Positions 52,912-62,252 are shown, numbered from the stretch's first letter. The stretch is 64,000 bases of DNA from Planococcus koreensis (GCF_004761975.1 NZ_RQII01000026.1:1-64000), one strand, 5' to 3'. Notes: a model not told the origin generated them from the sequence alone. A program made the numbers and translations.

Positions 52912-53586
52912 TTATTTCATATTCACCCATTTATAGCCGATGCCCCAAACAGTGCGGAAATAATCATCGATTGGAAAGCCGGAATGGCGGATTTTTTCGC
53001 GGATGTTGCGGACGTGCGAATCGACAGTGCGGCCTTCCGTTTCCGAATCGAAGCCCCAAACAATTTCAAGCAGCCGCGAACGTTCGTAGACTTTATCCGG
53101 GTTTTTCATAAGCAGCCCGAGCATCGCGAATTCTTTCGGAGTCAGCCGGATGATGTGGCCGTGGTAAGCCAATTCAAAGCGCTCTTCGTCCCACACCAAA
53201 CCACCCACTTCCAACCGTTTAGCCGGTGCTGCACGGCGCAGCAAGGCTTCCATGCGCGCAAGCAGCTCTTCTTCGCCGAATGGCTTGACCAAATAATCAT
53301 CGGCACCGAGCCGCAGACCCTTCACGATGTCTTCCTGTTGCTCACGCGCCGTCAGCATAATGATCGGCACATTTGAAAAGCGCCGGATTTCGCGGCAGAC
53401 ATCCCAGCCATCCATTTCCGGCATCATGATATCGAGGATCACCAGATCCACGAGCTCTTCTTCGAGCAGCCTGATTGCCTCTTTGCCGCTCTGTGCTTTC
53501 AGGCAGGCGTAGCCATGCGGCTTCAAATACAGCGCCACCAAATCGAGCATGCGTTTTTCATCATCCACCAACAATACTTTGCGCAT
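52912..53586 (-). CDS. OmpR-family response regulator 2
   Basis: A 224-residue regulator with acidic pocket VDDEKR, phospho-Asp in LVILDIMMPEMDGW (about 52), the Lys in DYLVKPFGEEE, and a winged helix (TVDSHVRNIREKIR, WGIGYKW). It overlaps the 3' end of sensor kinase gene 2 by 26 bp. It is a paralogue of regulator 1, about 1 kb away on the same strand. Confidence 0.92.
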   Translation of the reverse strand: MRKVLLVDDEKRMLDLVALYLKPHGYACLKAQSGKEAIRLLEEELVDLVILDIMMPEMDGWDVCREIRRFSNVPIIMLTAREQQEDIVKGLRLGADDYLVKPFGEEELLARMEALLRRAAPAKRLEVGGLVWDEERFELAYHGHIIRLTPKEFAMLGLLMKNPDKVYERSRLLEIVWGFDSETEGRTVDSHVRNIREKIRHSGFPIDDYFRTVWGIGYKWVNMK

Positions 53587-54967
53587 CGCTTTCCCCTCTT
53601 TCCAGCCGGACAATGACATCCGTTCCTTTGCCTTGTTCGCTTTTCAGATCGATCCGCCCGCCGTGTGATTCGACGATTTCCTTGGCAATAGCAAGGCCAA
53701 GTCCAGACCCGCCGTTTTCGCGCGACCGCGATTTCTCGGCGCGGTAAAGACGTTCGAAAACATAGGGCACACTTTCTGACGGGATGCCTTCACCTTCGTC
53801 GCTGATGCGGATGACGATTTCATCGCCTTCTTGCCTGCAGTCCACAGAGACCCGAGAACCCGCAGCCGAATGTTTCCGTGCGTTGTCCAGAATGTTCAAC
53901 AGCACTTGCTGGATGCGGTCGGGATCCCAGAAGGCACGAAGGCCGGGCTCACACGCTACCGACAAGGAAATTCGGCCTTCCCTGAACGCCGGCTTGACCA
54001 ATGCCGCGACCGACTCCAGCAATTCATCGATGGCTACGTCCTGGCGCCGGATTTCAAACTGGTGCAAGTCGAGTTTCGCCAATTCGAATAAATTCCCGAT
54101 TAGCGCTGCCAGCTGTGCCGATTCTTCCCGGATGATAGCGATGTATTCTTCCCGCTCCTTTTGTGGGATTCCCGGCCGGCTCAGGATATCTGCGTAGCCT
54201 TTTATATAAGTGAGCGGCGTCCTCAGCTCGTGGGAAATACTCGCCAGGAACTCATTGCGGGCATTTTTCAGCCGGTCGAGGTCGACCGATAATTTGGTGA
54301 TGGCATTCGCCAGCTCACCCAGTTCGTCGTTGCGGTCCGTCGACAAATCAACGCCTGTGTTGCCGATGCTCAACTGCTCCGCGGCTTCTTTCATGCGGAT
54401 CAGCGGCAGCGTGATAAAACGCGACAGCATCAAAACCGTACCGACTGTCAGCAGCACCGCAATAGCGCCTGCCGCCAGAAATTGCTTCTGCAAATTGCCG
54501 ACCATGCGCTCGATTGCTGCTGTGCCGGAAAACATGAAGACATGTCCGGCGTGCTCGCCATCGATTGTGATGGGGCTATCTGCCGCAATATAGCGCTTGT
54601 CGTCCCATTTTTCTTCGACCACTTTGCCGCTTGCCGGCACTTCTTCAAAATCGGTATGCTGCAGCACATCGACCATTTCCGGTTCGAGCGGATCTGAATT
54701 GATGAGGATCCTCCCCGCTTCATCGGTGATGACCACTATATAAGAAGACGCCGCCTCCATCATGCCGACATGTTCGAGCGTCGTCGGCTCGAAATGATCC
54801 GCAAGCACTTCGCTATGCGTTTCCCCGCGGGCAAGCAAGCTCGCCATGACTTCATCGACGCGTTCGTTGACGAGTGTGACATACAAGGCGGTGAACAGCA
54901 GCGCTTCGATCAATAAGATGAACGCGAAAAACAATAAGCCGATCTTCAGCGATAGTTTATTGAACAT
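53561..54967 (-). CDS. Sensor histidine kinase 2
   Basis: A 468-residue membrane kinase: helix about 8-28, an extracytoplasmic domain of about 130 residues, helix about 163-185, HAMP, HisKA with SISHELRTPL (about 250), and an ATPase domain with NILDNARKHS, DEGEGIP and GSGLGLAIA. It lies 36 bp downstream of the F510_1955-type lipoprotein gene and overlaps regulator gene 2, so the three form one operon. Confidence 0.9.
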   Translation of the reverse strand: MFNKLSLKIGLLFFAFILLIEALLFTALYVTLVNERVDEVMASLLARGETHSEVLADHFEPTTLEHVGMMEAASSYIVVITDEAGRILINSDPLEPEMVDVLQHTDFEEVPASGKVVEEKWDDKRYIAADSPITIDGEHAGHVFMFSGTAAIERMVGNLQKQFLAAGAIAVLLTVGTVLMLSRFITLPLIRMKEAAEQLSIGNTGVDLSTDRNDELGELANAITKLSVDLDRLKNARNEFLASISHELRTPLTYIKGYADILSRPGIPQKEREEYIAIIREESAQLAALIGNLFELAKLDLHQFEIRRQDVAIDELLESVAALVKPAFREGRISLSVACEPGLRAFWDPDRIQQVLLNILDNARKHSAAGSRVSVDCRQEGDEIVIRISDEGEGIPSESVPYVFERLYRAEKSRSRENGGSGLGLAIAKEIVESHGGRIDLKSEQGKGTDVIVRLERGESDAQSIVGG

Positions 54968-55003
54968 AAGCGCCTCTTAAGGGCGAATCCTTTGCCGCTG
55001 GGT

Positions 55004-55960
55004 TCATCGCACTTCGCCGTTTTCCATGATTTGCGTCCACTCTTCCCCTTTGTTTCCAGAGATGAAAGCCTGTCCCTTGACGGTGTAAATCGCCAGTTCA
55101 TCCGGTTTTTGGGCTAGATACAGCACCCCGTCCTCCGGCAGTTCCGGCAATGGCAAAGTCTTTGTGCCGCCGCCTTCAAGTGTGTATTCCACGAGCTCCG
55201 ACGCCGTTTCATAGCTTGCGTAATACAGCGCATCTTCGCTGAACGTAAGCGCTGTACCGAATTGGCCATCGTTCGTCAAAGCTTTGAACGAATCGCCCCC
55301 ATCTTCGGACAGGTAAACGCCGGTTGATGTCGCTGCGGCTATGATTTGCGAATCGTCCGGGTGCATCGCCAAATAGGAGATGTCGCCGTCAAGCCCTTCT
55401 GCAGCTGCTTCGCTCCAGTCTTTGCCTTCGTTTTCACTGCGGAAAAAGCCCGCTCCCATGCCGGAATTCGGCTGCGGGTTCATGACAAACATGTGATGGC
55501 TGCGGTAGCCAACCGCCATGGCGTGGAAATCGGTCTCGCCTTCAAAGCCCATGTGTTCGAGCGAACGCCCGCCGTCCATGCTGCGCTGGATGCCGATCGG
55601 ATTCATCATGCCGGAGCCTTGGCCGGGATGTCCGGATGTGTAGAATCCGCGGTCCACCGCGTTAAAGCCCATGTAATCATTGTGCATGCCATCCGTTTCA
55701 AGCCATTCGCCGTCGCGGTAGATTTTCAGCCCTTCGTGCGATGCGAAATAAAGCCCATCGCCTTCGATATAACCCATGCCGTGGACGTGCTCCACTGTGC
55801 CTTCAAAATCCACTTCGAAATCTTCTGCATCCAGGCTGCCTTGTGCCGCCTCTTCTTCTGCTGCATCTTCTGCCGGTGCAGGTTCACTTTCGTTTTCAGC
55901 CCCGCATCCTGCTGCCAATAAAGCGGCTAAGGATACGGCGATCCATAATTTATTGTTCAT
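55004..55960 (-). CDS. F510_1955-type glycosylhydrolase-like lipoprotein (BNR propeller)
   Basis: A 318-residue lipoprotein: lipobox LAAGC, an acidic linker, then a sortilin/BNR-like propeller with SMDGGRSLEHMGF, SENEGKDWSEAA, SEDGGDSFKAL and NKGEEWTQI repeats (the S-x-D-x-G-x-x-W pattern). The first blade has HVHGMGY and Met/His-rich segments (SGMGAGFF, GHPGQGSGMMNP). Proteins of this type usually occur with copper resistance genes in Bacillales, which fits here. Hydrolase activity is not evident from motifs. Confidence 0.8.
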   Translation of the reverse strand: MNNKLWIAVSLAALLAAGCGAENESEPAPAEDAAEEEAAQGSLDAEDFEVDFEGTVEHVHGMGYIEGDGLYFASHEGLKIYRDGEWLETDGMHNDYMGFNAVDRGFYTSGHPGQGSGMMNPIGIQRSMDGGRSLEHMGFEGETDFHAMAVGYRSHHMFVMNPQPNSGMGAGFFRSENEGKDWSEAAAEGLDGDISYLAMHPDDSQIIAAATSTGVYLSEDGGDSFKALTNDGQFGTALTFSEDALYYASYETASELVEYTLEGGGTKTLPLPELPEDGVLYLAQKPDELAIYTVKGQAFISGNKGEEWTQIMENGEVR

Positions 55961-55994
55961 GCGAATTGCCACCTCTCCATATTCTGTTTCTTCT

Positions 55995-56039
55995 ATTATA
56001 GCTGAAAACTCTCGATTTTCCGTGCAGATGCATCTGCAC
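55995..56039 (-). promoter_or_regulatory. Promoter region with an 18-bp perfect palindrome
   Basis: GTGCAGATGCATCTGCAC (56022-56039) is a perfect palindrome. On the minus strand a TATAAT (55995-56000) follows 21 bp later, upstream of the F510_1955-type gene; on the plus strand the palindrome lies about 60 bp upstream of ydhK. It may be a shared operator for the divergent pair; the regulator is unknown. Confidence 0.55.
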
Positions 56040-56098
56040 ATATTCTGCATAATCAGTGGGTATAGTGAAAGTAGACCAACAACGAGAGAGGGATTTCC

Positions 56099-56677
56099 AT
56101 GATAAAAAACAAGTTTCAGATCACCATGTTATCCGTCGTTGCGGCGCTTACACTCGCTGCGTGCGGAGATTCAGATGAACCGCAAATGACACAGGAAACC
56201 GAACCGCCTGCGGCAGAAGAAAGCAGCGGAGGGGACCATAGCGGCATGGACCATTCCGGTTCCGGCGACATTCCGATGGGCTTGGAAGAAGCAGCCGATC
56301 CGATGTATCCGAAAGGCAGCACCGCGACCATTACAGCTGGCCATATGGAGGGCATGGAAGGCAGTGAAGCGACGATTGTCGGCGCATTCGATACGACCGT
56401 TTATGCAATCTCTTATACGCCGGAGGGCGGCGGCGAACCGGTCGAGAACCATAAATGGGTCATCCACGAAGAGCTTGAAGATGCCGGCAGCGAACCACTG
56501 GCTGCAGGAGATGAAGCCGTTGTCACCGCTGACCATATGGAAGGCATGAACGGCGCCACCGCCACAATCGATTCCGCGGAGGAAACGACTGTCTACATGG
56601 TCGATTTCACAACCGCTGACGGCGAGGAAGTCATGAATCATAAATGGCTGACCGAAAGCGAATTGTCTGCTGAATAA
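56099..56677 (+). CDS. ydhK: YdhK family lipoprotein
   Basis: A 192-residue lipoprotein: lipobox LAAC, a His/Met segment (DHSGMDHSG), then two tandem DUF1541 repeats of about 55 residues, each with (T)AGHMEGMEG or TADHMEGMNG and ending NHKWVIHEEL or NHKWLTESEL. The conserved His and Met suggest metal binding at the cell surface. It commonly accompanies copper resistance genes. The start follows GAGAGGGA. Confidence 0.92.
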   Translation: MIKNKFQITMLSVVAALTLAACGDSDEPQMTQETEPPAAEESSGGDHSGMDHSGSGDIPMGLEEAADPMYPKGSTATITAGHMEGMEGSEATIVGAFDTTVYAISYTPEGGGEPVENHKWVIHEELEDAGSEPLAAGDEAVVTADHMEGMNGATATIDSAEETTVYMVDFTTADGEEVMNHKWLTESELSAE

Positions 56678-56696
56678 AGCCTTATTCTCCAAATCA

Positions 56697-56754
56697 AAAA
56701 CACCTTCGACGCCAGCGCTGATTTCAAGCGCTTGGTGCTGAAGGTGTTTTTTTA
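56697..56754. terminator. Bidirectional terminator between ydhK and the SIS gene
   Basis: AACACCTTC pairs with GAAGGTGTT in a long imperfect stem followed by TTTTTTA; the left side is A-rich. Confidence 0.8.
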
Positions 56755-56763
56755 TGGTGCAGA

Positions 56764-57498
56764 TTACGACAATGCCGGTATCCGGCCGTGATATTTTTCA
56801 ATCAGCGCATTATTGTGGCTGTCCGCTCCGTCGATATTGCCGCTGAGGAAAACCGGCGGCTCAAAGCCGTTGTCGGCCATCCTTTGAATGGCTTCAGCGA
56901 AGACGGCGTTCAATATGGCAGCCCCCACGACGGTTGACGTCGGACCAAAAGGCACTTGGACGTTTTCCGCGCTGAGGACGGCATCGCCCGCCACCGCATG
57001 ATTATCGACGACGAGGTCCACTGCATCATGCAAATGTTGTCCGTCCGCATGCCTCGAGGGCTGGCTGTTTGCGTAGGCAAGTGACGTCAGGCCGATGAAG
57101 AATGCGCCTTTGCTGCGAGCGGCGAGCGCAAAATCAACCGGCACCGGATTTCGTCCGGAAGTGGATAAAACAAATACCACATCCTCCGGCCGGAAATCCT
57201 CCTGTTGGAGCAGCTCTGCTGCATACCCGTTTTTGCGCTCCAGTCCAGAAGAACGCACTGCGCCTTCGTGCAGCATCAGCGGTTCGATCAAGATCGGTTT
57301 GACCGGCACGAGGCCGCCAGCCCGGTAAAAAACTTCCTCGGTCAGGATATGGGAATGGCCACAGCCGAACAACTGGACAATTCCGCCGTTTTGGATCGCT
57401 GCCGCCACTTTCTCAGCCGCTTGCACCATCGCTTCTTTTTCCTGGCTTTCAACAAGCTGCAGCATTTCATGCACGTTATCGAAATACTTCGTTAACAT
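56764..57498 (-). CDS. SIS-domain sugar-phosphate protein (UPF0309 type)
   Basis: A 244-residue protein with a sugar-isomerase (SIS) fold: GCGHSHILTEEVFYRAGG (about 46-63) and VVFVLSTSGRNPVPVDFALAA (about 107-127). The family is uncharacterised but probably binds a phosphorylated hexosamine. It is the last gene of the nag operon, 43 bp after nagR, which supports a role in amino-sugar phosphate handling. The start at 57498 follows AGGAGG. Confidence 0.82.
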   Translation of the reverse strand: MLTKYFDNVHEMLQLVESQEKEAMVQAAEKVAAAIQNGGIVQLFGCGHSHILTEEVFYRAGGLVPVKPILIEPLMLHEGAVRSSGLERKNGYAAELLQQEDFRPEDVVFVLSTSGRNPVPVDFALAARSKGAFFIGLTSLAYANSQPSRHADGQHLHDAVDLVVDNHAVAGDAVLSAENVQVPFGPTSTVVGAAILNAVFAEAIQRMADNGFEPPVFLSGNIDGADSHNNALIEKYHGRIPALS

Positions 57499-57541
57499 AA
57501 GCAAACCTCCTTCGCCTCCAGCGGCTTCCATCGTTCCTCTT

Positions 57542-58273
57542 TCAGCGCTGGATTTCGGTGATGAATTTATAACGGTCGGCACGGTACATGCTGCGGACCA
57601 CTTCGAAAGGGACGCCGTTCGATAAATAAGATACGCGTTCGATCATCAGGATCGGTGCCGGCATGCCGATTTCAAGCAAGTCCGCTTCTTCTTTCTTTAC
57701 GAGCGACGCCTCCATCCGCTGGGAAGCATGGCTGATCGACAGCCCTTGCTCTTGTTCAATTAACGAGTAAAGCGACCCGGCCAGTTCCTTTTCGCTTAAT
57801 TGCGGAAACAATTTCACCGGCAAATAAGTTCGTTCAAGCGCCATCGGCTTATCGTTGGCGTAGCGGATGCGTTCGACGGTGAACACTGCTTCGCCGCCAG
57901 CCAGCTGAAGTTCGTTCGCGACATCCGGCTCCGGCAGCCCTTTGGTGAAGTTGATGATTTTATTGCTCGGCACCAGCCCACGCGCTTTCATGTCTTCCGT
58001 GAAACTCGTCAAGCCCGTCAATGGCTGTTCCATTTTCGGCGAGGCGACAAACGTGCCGCGCCCTTTTTCGCGGTGCAGCAGGCCTTCGTTCACCAAATTA
58101 GTGATTGACTGGCGCACGGTCATGCGGCTAACCCCGAAAAGCTCCGTCAAATCGCGTTCAGACGGAATCGCTGTGCCGATCGGAAATTCGCCGCCGTTGA
58201 TGCGCTGCTTTAATGCTTCTTCTATCTGGACGTACATCGGTACGTGTGATTGTTTGTCTAACACCGTGTTCAC
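57542..58273 (-). CDS. nagR: GntR/HutC-family repressor NagR (YvoA)
   Basis: A 243-residue regulator, the same length as B. subtilis NagR/YvoA: winged helix (IPSERDLTELFGVSRMTVRQSITNLVNEG, about 38-66) and a UTRA ligand domain that binds amino-sugar phosphates. It should repress the nag genes by binding the GTATAGA/TCTATAC site at 62198-62217. It begins with GTG, overlapping the TGA of nagB. Confidence 0.92.
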   Translation of the reverse strand: MNTVLDKQSHVPMYVQIEEALKQRINGGEFPIGTAIPSERDLTELFGVSRMTVRQSITNLVNEGLLHREKGRGTFVASPKMEQPLTGLTSFTEDMKARGLVPSNKIINFTKGLPEPDVANELQLAGGEAVFTVERIRYANDKPMALERTYLPVKLFPQLSEKELAGSLYSLIEQEQGLSISHASQRMEASLVKKEEADLLEIGMPAPILMIERVSYLSNGVPFEVVRSMYRADRYKFITEIQR

Positions 58274-59010
58274 TGCCTTTCCTTTTCCGCCAATTGGTAG
58301 GCCTCACGGTCCACGATCAAGGTGACGTCTTCGTGCTTCCACAAGAAAGACGCTGGAAACTCCTCACCTGGCTGTTTTTCCAACAGCCTTTTGACCGCTT
58401 CGCCTTTCTTTTTACCGGATGCCAATAAAAGGATTTTATCGCTTTTCAAAATCGACGCGATGCCCATCGTGATGGCATGGGTGGGAACTTCCTCCAACGA
58501 ACTGAAAAAACGTGCGTTGTTTTTTCGCGTGGACTCGTCCAGTTCCACGCAATGAGTCAAGCTGTTTTCCGGCGTCCCCGGTTCATTGAATCCGATATGG
58601 CCGTTCGTGCCCAACCCGAGAATTTGCAAATGGATCGGGCCAAGCCGGTCGATAAGCGCTTCGTAGCGGCGGCATTCCTCTTCCACGGAAGAAGCTTGCC
58701 CGTCCGGCAGATAGGTGTGGCGCATATCTATATCCAGGTGTTCAAATAAATGTTCGTTCATGAATTTATGGTAACTATTGGGGTGGCTGCGGTTCAGCCC
58801 GCGGTACTCATCCAGATTAATGGTTTTCACTTGCTTATAAGATAGTTGCCGCTGCCGGACCCCTTCCGCCAGCTTGTCGTAAAGGCCGAGCGGCGTAGAA
58901 CCCGTCGCGAGCCCCAGCACCGAACGCGGATTCCGCAAAATCTGCGCTTCCACGATGTCGGCTGCGCGGCTGCTCATTTCATCGTAGTTTTCAACTACTT
59001 CCACTTTCAC
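58270..59010 (-). CDS. nagB: Glucosamine-6-phosphate deaminase
   Basis: A 246-residue enzyme converting glucosamine-6-phosphate to fructose-6-phosphate and ammonia. Motifs: GLATGSTPLGLY (about 35-46), INLDEYRGL with the catalytic Asp, GLGTNGHIGFNEPG, and the active-site lid TRKNNARFF. The start is a GTG overlapping the stop of nagA (ATGTGA), so translation is coupled. Confidence 0.95.
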   Translation of the reverse strand: MKVEVVENYDEMSSRAADIVEAQILRNPRSVLGLATGSTPLGLYDKLAEGVRQRQLSYKQVKTINLDEYRGLNRSHPNSYHKFMNEHLFEHLDIDMRHTYLPDGQASSVEEECRRYEALIDRLGPIHLQILGLGTNGHIGFNEPGTPENSLTHCVELDESTRKNNARFFSSLEEVPTHAITMGIASILKSDKILLLASGKKKGEAVKRLLEKQPGEEFPASFLWKHEDVTLIVDREAYQLAEKERQ

Positions 59011-60176
59011 ATGAGCCCCTCCTTTGCAAAAGCGATTGTCCCACGGCAGATCGTCAGCTGAACATCCAAGTTTTCATCAAGAATGACGAGATCCGCATCT
59101 TTTCCTGCGGCGATGCTGCCTTTATTGGCCAAGCCCAGTTCTTTTGCGGCATTCGCTGAAGTCATGGCCACCAACTCGCTGATTGTGCAATGAGTTGCTG
59201 CGCGGACATTTTTCACCGCTGCATCCATCGTCAAAATACTGCCGGCCAGCGCACCACTTTTCAAGCGCGCATCCGTTTCGGTGACGATGACGTCTTGGCC
59301 GGCCAGCCCATAAATGCCTGGCTCGAGCCCTTTCGCCCGCATCGCATCAGTGATCAGCACGAGGCGTTCCGCCCTTTTTTGGCGATAAGCCAATTCAACC
59401 GATTTCGGATGGCTGTGGATGAAGTCCGCGATGATTTCGGCAGTCAACCGGTCCTCCAGCAACGCCGTTCCGACTACTCCCGGCTCCCGGTGATGAAACG
59501 CACTCATCTGGTTGTATAAATGCGTCACGCGGCTTGCGCCGGCTTCGAGTGCCTGTTGCATTTCCTGCCAGGTGCCGTCTGAATGGCCAATCGACGCCAA
59601 AATGCCATCCCCTGTCAGCCTTTTAATAAATTCAAAACCGCCCTCCGTTTCCGGAGCAAGCGTCACCACCTTGATGCGATTGCCGCTGAGCTCTTGCCAT
59701 TTCGAAAAAAGAGCCGTTGATGGTGCGGTGATATGCTCGACCGGCTGTGCACCAGGCTGCTTAGCAGAAATGAAAGGCCCTTCCAAATGGACACCCAGCA
59801 TCTCGGCCTGTGCATCGCCCGCCTGAAACCGGCTGGCATTTTGCAGCGCCGCTGAAATCGCCTCATCGGACTGCGTCATCGTCGTCGCTAAAAAGCTTGT
59901 CGTGCCTTCTTTCGGCAGCACGTCGGCCATGCCGCCCAGCGCTTCCGGTGTAGCGTCCATGACATCAAAACCTGCAGCTCCGTGAATATGGACATCAATG
60001 AACCCCGGAAGCAACGTCCAATTCTTGCCGGCTGCATCAATATGGATATCGGCAGCTTTTGATATGGAAGGTGCTGTTTCCGTTATTTTTCCATCCTCCA
60101 GAAAAACGTCGCCAACAAAACTGTCGTTCATTGCATCAGCGATGGTGATGGTTGAAATCAAGATGGTTTTCTTCAT
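59007..60176 (-). CDS. nagA: N-acetylglucosamine-6-phosphate deacetylase
   Basis: A 389-residue metal-dependent amidohydrolase making glucosamine-6-phosphate and acetate. Metal and substrate residues seen: FIDVHIHGAAG, GVHLEGPFISA, SIGHSDGTW, THLYNQMSAFHHREPG and the catalytic Asp in LITDAMRAKGL. The start follows GGAGT. It is separated from the PTS gene by a terminator-like hairpin that probably only partly stops transcription. Confidence 0.95.
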   Translation of the reverse strand: MKKTILISTITIADAMNDSFVGDVFLEDGKITETAPSISKAADIHIDAAGKNWTLLPGFIDVHIHGAAGFDVMDATPEALGGMADVLPKEGTTSFLATTMTQSDEAISAALQNASRFQAGDAQAEMLGVHLEGPFISAKQPGAQPVEHITAPSTALFSKWQELSGNRIKVVTLAPETEGGFEFIKRLTGDGILASIGHSDGTWQEMQQALEAGASRVTHLYNQMSAFHHREPGVVGTALLEDRLTAEIIADFIHSHPKSVELAYRQKRAERLVLITDAMRAKGLEPGIYGLAGQDVIVTETDARLKSGALAGSILTMDAAVKNVRAATHCTISELVAMTSANAAKELGLANKGSIAAGKDADLVILDENLDVQLTICRGTIAFAKEGLM

Positions 60177-60192
60177 CTGCTAACACTCCTTG

Positions 60193-60235
60193 CGAAAAAC
60201 CAGGAACGTCACGAATGCGTTTCCTGGTTTTATCT
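60193..60235 (-). terminator. Hairpin between the PTS gene and nagA
   Basis: AAAACCAGGAA pairs with TTCCTGGTTTT, and the minus-strand side ends in TTTTTCGC. It may attenuate transcription into nagA-nagB-nagR. Confidence 0.75.
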
Positions 60236-60240
60236 TATCA

Positions 60241-62148
60241 TTATTGAATTTTCAAGATGGAATCCGTGCCTTGGTTTTGCTTCCCTTTTTTCAGCATTTC
60301 CAATTCTTGTCCTGCTAAGTTCGTGAAGATGATCGGCGTCACTGCCGAAGGTGCATTCGCTTCAAGATACGCAAGGTCGAGTTTCAACAGCGCATCGCCG
60401 CGCTGCACCAGCTGCCCTTGTTCAACGAGCGCTTCAAAGCCTTCGCCGTTCAATTTTACGGTGTCCAAACCGACATGGATCAGGATTTCGATTCCTGTGT
60501 CTGTTTCAATGCCGATCGCGTGTTTCGATGGGAACAACGTCACTACACGGCCATCAACCGGCGAGTGGAGTGTGCCGCCGGAAGGAATGATTCCGAAACC
60601 TGGCCCCATCATCGCTTTCGCAAACACTTTATCCGGCACTTGAGAAAGTTCAATGATTTCTCCATCAATCGGCATCTCGAAATCGCCCATGCGAAGTTCT
60701 TTCACAAGTTCAGGCGCCGCGGTTGTTTCTTCCACAGGCACTTCCAAGCTTTCGGGTGCCGGGTTGCCATTGGCCAAACGCTTCTGCATCGCATCCGCCA
60801 AAAATTCAACGGCTGTCCCGATGACCACCTGGACATTCGTTTTATTGATTTTCATAAGCCCCATTGCGCCGTGGCGCTTCAAGTCTTTCTCGCTTACCTT
60901 GTCTGCGTCTTTGACCGTTAGGCGAAGGCGCGTCGTGCAATAATCGACAGCGGTAATATTGCTGCTGCCGCCGAGCGCTTCAATCGTATGGTACGCACGG
61001 ATATCGTTGCCTGTATTTCCTGTATCGGCATTGCCGTTTTCCATGTCTTCATCTTCTCGGCCCGGTGTTTTAAGGTCCAGTTTGATGATGAGGAAATAAA
61101 AGATCCCGAAGTATATCGCGCCTGTTCCGGCACCCATCACCAAGAGCATCAACGGATTTTGGGCCAGCCCGAAGTTCAGGACATAATCGATGGCGCCGGC
61201 AGAAAATCCGAAACCGTGATGGATATCCAGTGCATAAGCGACCATCATCGATACGCCGGTCAACATGGCGTGTACGATGTACAGAACCGGCGACAAGAAC
61301 ATGAACGAGAATTCAATCGGTTCCGTGATTCCTGTCAGGAACGAAGTAAAGGCGATACTGAACAGCATCCCGCCGACGATTGCTTTGCGCTCTTTTTTAG
61401 CCGTCGCATAAATCGCCAAGCAAGCTGCCGGAAGCCCGAACATCATGATCGGGAAGAACCCGGAAAGGAATGGCCCCGCTGTCGGGTCCCCTTTTAAAAA
61501 GCGGTTGATCTCGCCGCGCACAACTTCTCCGTTGGCGTCCGTGAATGTACCGAAGTCGAACCAGACAATCGTGTTGATGACATGGTGCAAGCCCGTTGGC
61601 AAAAGCAAACGGTTCAAGAAGCCGTAAGCTCCTACGCCGAACATGCCGGCATTCAAAATCCAATCGCCTGCGCCGTCGATGATTCCTTGGATCGGCGGCC
61701 ACGCGTAGCCGAATAGGCCAGCGAGCACAGTCATTGCAGCCGCGGTGATAATCGGCACGAAGCGCCTGCCGCCGAAGAATGCCAGCCACGCTGGAAATTT
61801 CACATCGTAGAATTTATTGTATAATAGCCCGCCGACAATCCCCGAGAGGATCCCGGCAAAAACACCCATATTGATCGAATCGTTGATCGTGACGATTGCT
61901 GACGTCAATACGAGATAAGCGATCGCACCGGCGAGCGCCGCGCCGCCGTTGCTGTCATGGGCAAGTCCGAAAGCGATGCCGATCGCAAAAATGATGGCAA
62001 GGTTATCGATGATCCCCGCACCAGCTGCCGACAAGAACGGAATGCCAAGCATATCATCCTGGCCAAAGCGCAACAGCAAAGCTGCTGCAGGCAATGTAGC
62101 GATTGGGAACATCAACGATTTCCCGATTTTCTGCAGAAAACTGAACAA
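60241..62148 (-). CDS. nagE: N-acetylglucosamine PTS transporter, EIICBA
   Basis: A 635-residue fused permease: EIIC (about 1-370) with HHVINTIVWF and an ITEPIEFSFMFL segment, EIIB (about 390-470) with the phospho-Cys in DYCTTRLRL, and EIIA (about 490-635) with the phospho-His in ILIHVGLDTVKL. It imports and phosphorylates GlcNAc; the B. subtilis counterpart is NagP. The start is a TTG (62148), set by GAGGTGG 6 nt upstream. It heads the nag operon and is under a NagR site and a cre-like site. Confidence 0.93.
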   Translation of the reverse strand: MFSFLQKIGKSLMFPIATLPAAALLLRFGQDDMLGIPFLSAAGAGIIDNLAIIFAIGIAFGLAHDSNGGAALAGAIAYLVLTSAIVTINDSINMGVFAGILSGIVGGLLYNKFYDVKFPAWLAFFGGRRFVPIITAAAMTVLAGLFGYAWPPIQGIIDGAGDWILNAGMFGVGAYGFLNRLLLPTGLHHVINTIVWFDFGTFTDANGEVVRGEINRFLKGDPTAGPFLSGFFPIMMFGLPAACLAIYATAKKERKAIVGGMLFSIAFTSFLTGITEPIEFSFMFLSPVLYIVHAMLTGVSMMVAYALDIHHGFGFSAGAIDYVLNFGLAQNPLMLLVMGAGTGAIYFGIFYFLIIKLDLKTPGREDEDMENGNADTGNTGNDIRAYHTIEALGGSSNITAVDYCTTRLRLTVKDADKVSEKDLKRHGAMGLMKINKTNVQVVIGTAVEFLADAMQKRLANGNPAPESLEVPVEETTAAPELVKELRMGDFEMPIDGEIIELSQVPDKVFAKAMMGPGFGIIPSGGTLHSPVDGRVVTLFPSKHAIGIETDTGIEILIHVGLDTVKLNGEGFEALVEQGQLVQRGDALLKLDLAYLEANAPSAVTPIIFTNLAGQELEMLKKGKQNQGTDSILKIQ

Positions 62149-62197
62149 ATGAATCCACCTCTTCTTCTTTAGTCTTAATTTTTACTATAGAGATAGT

Positions 62198-62217
62198 TTG
62201 TATAGATGTCTATACCA
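62198..62217 (-). promoter_or_regulatory. NagR operator (dre site) upstream of nagE
   Basis: GTATAGA(TG)TCTATAC is a perfect inverted repeat with flanking TTGGTATAGAC, the pattern bound by NagR/DasR-type regulators. It lies 50 bp upstream of the nagE start, in the promoter region. Confidence 0.8.
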
Positions 62218-62238
62218 ATTTATTATTTATCAGATAAA

Positions 62239-62252
62239 TGCACACGCTTTCA
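62239..62252 (-). promoter_or_regulatory. cre-like site upstream of nagE
   Basis: On the minus strand TGAAAGCGTGTGCA matches TGNAANCGNTNNCA at all but one position, so carbon catabolite control by CcpA is likely. Confidence 0.55.
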
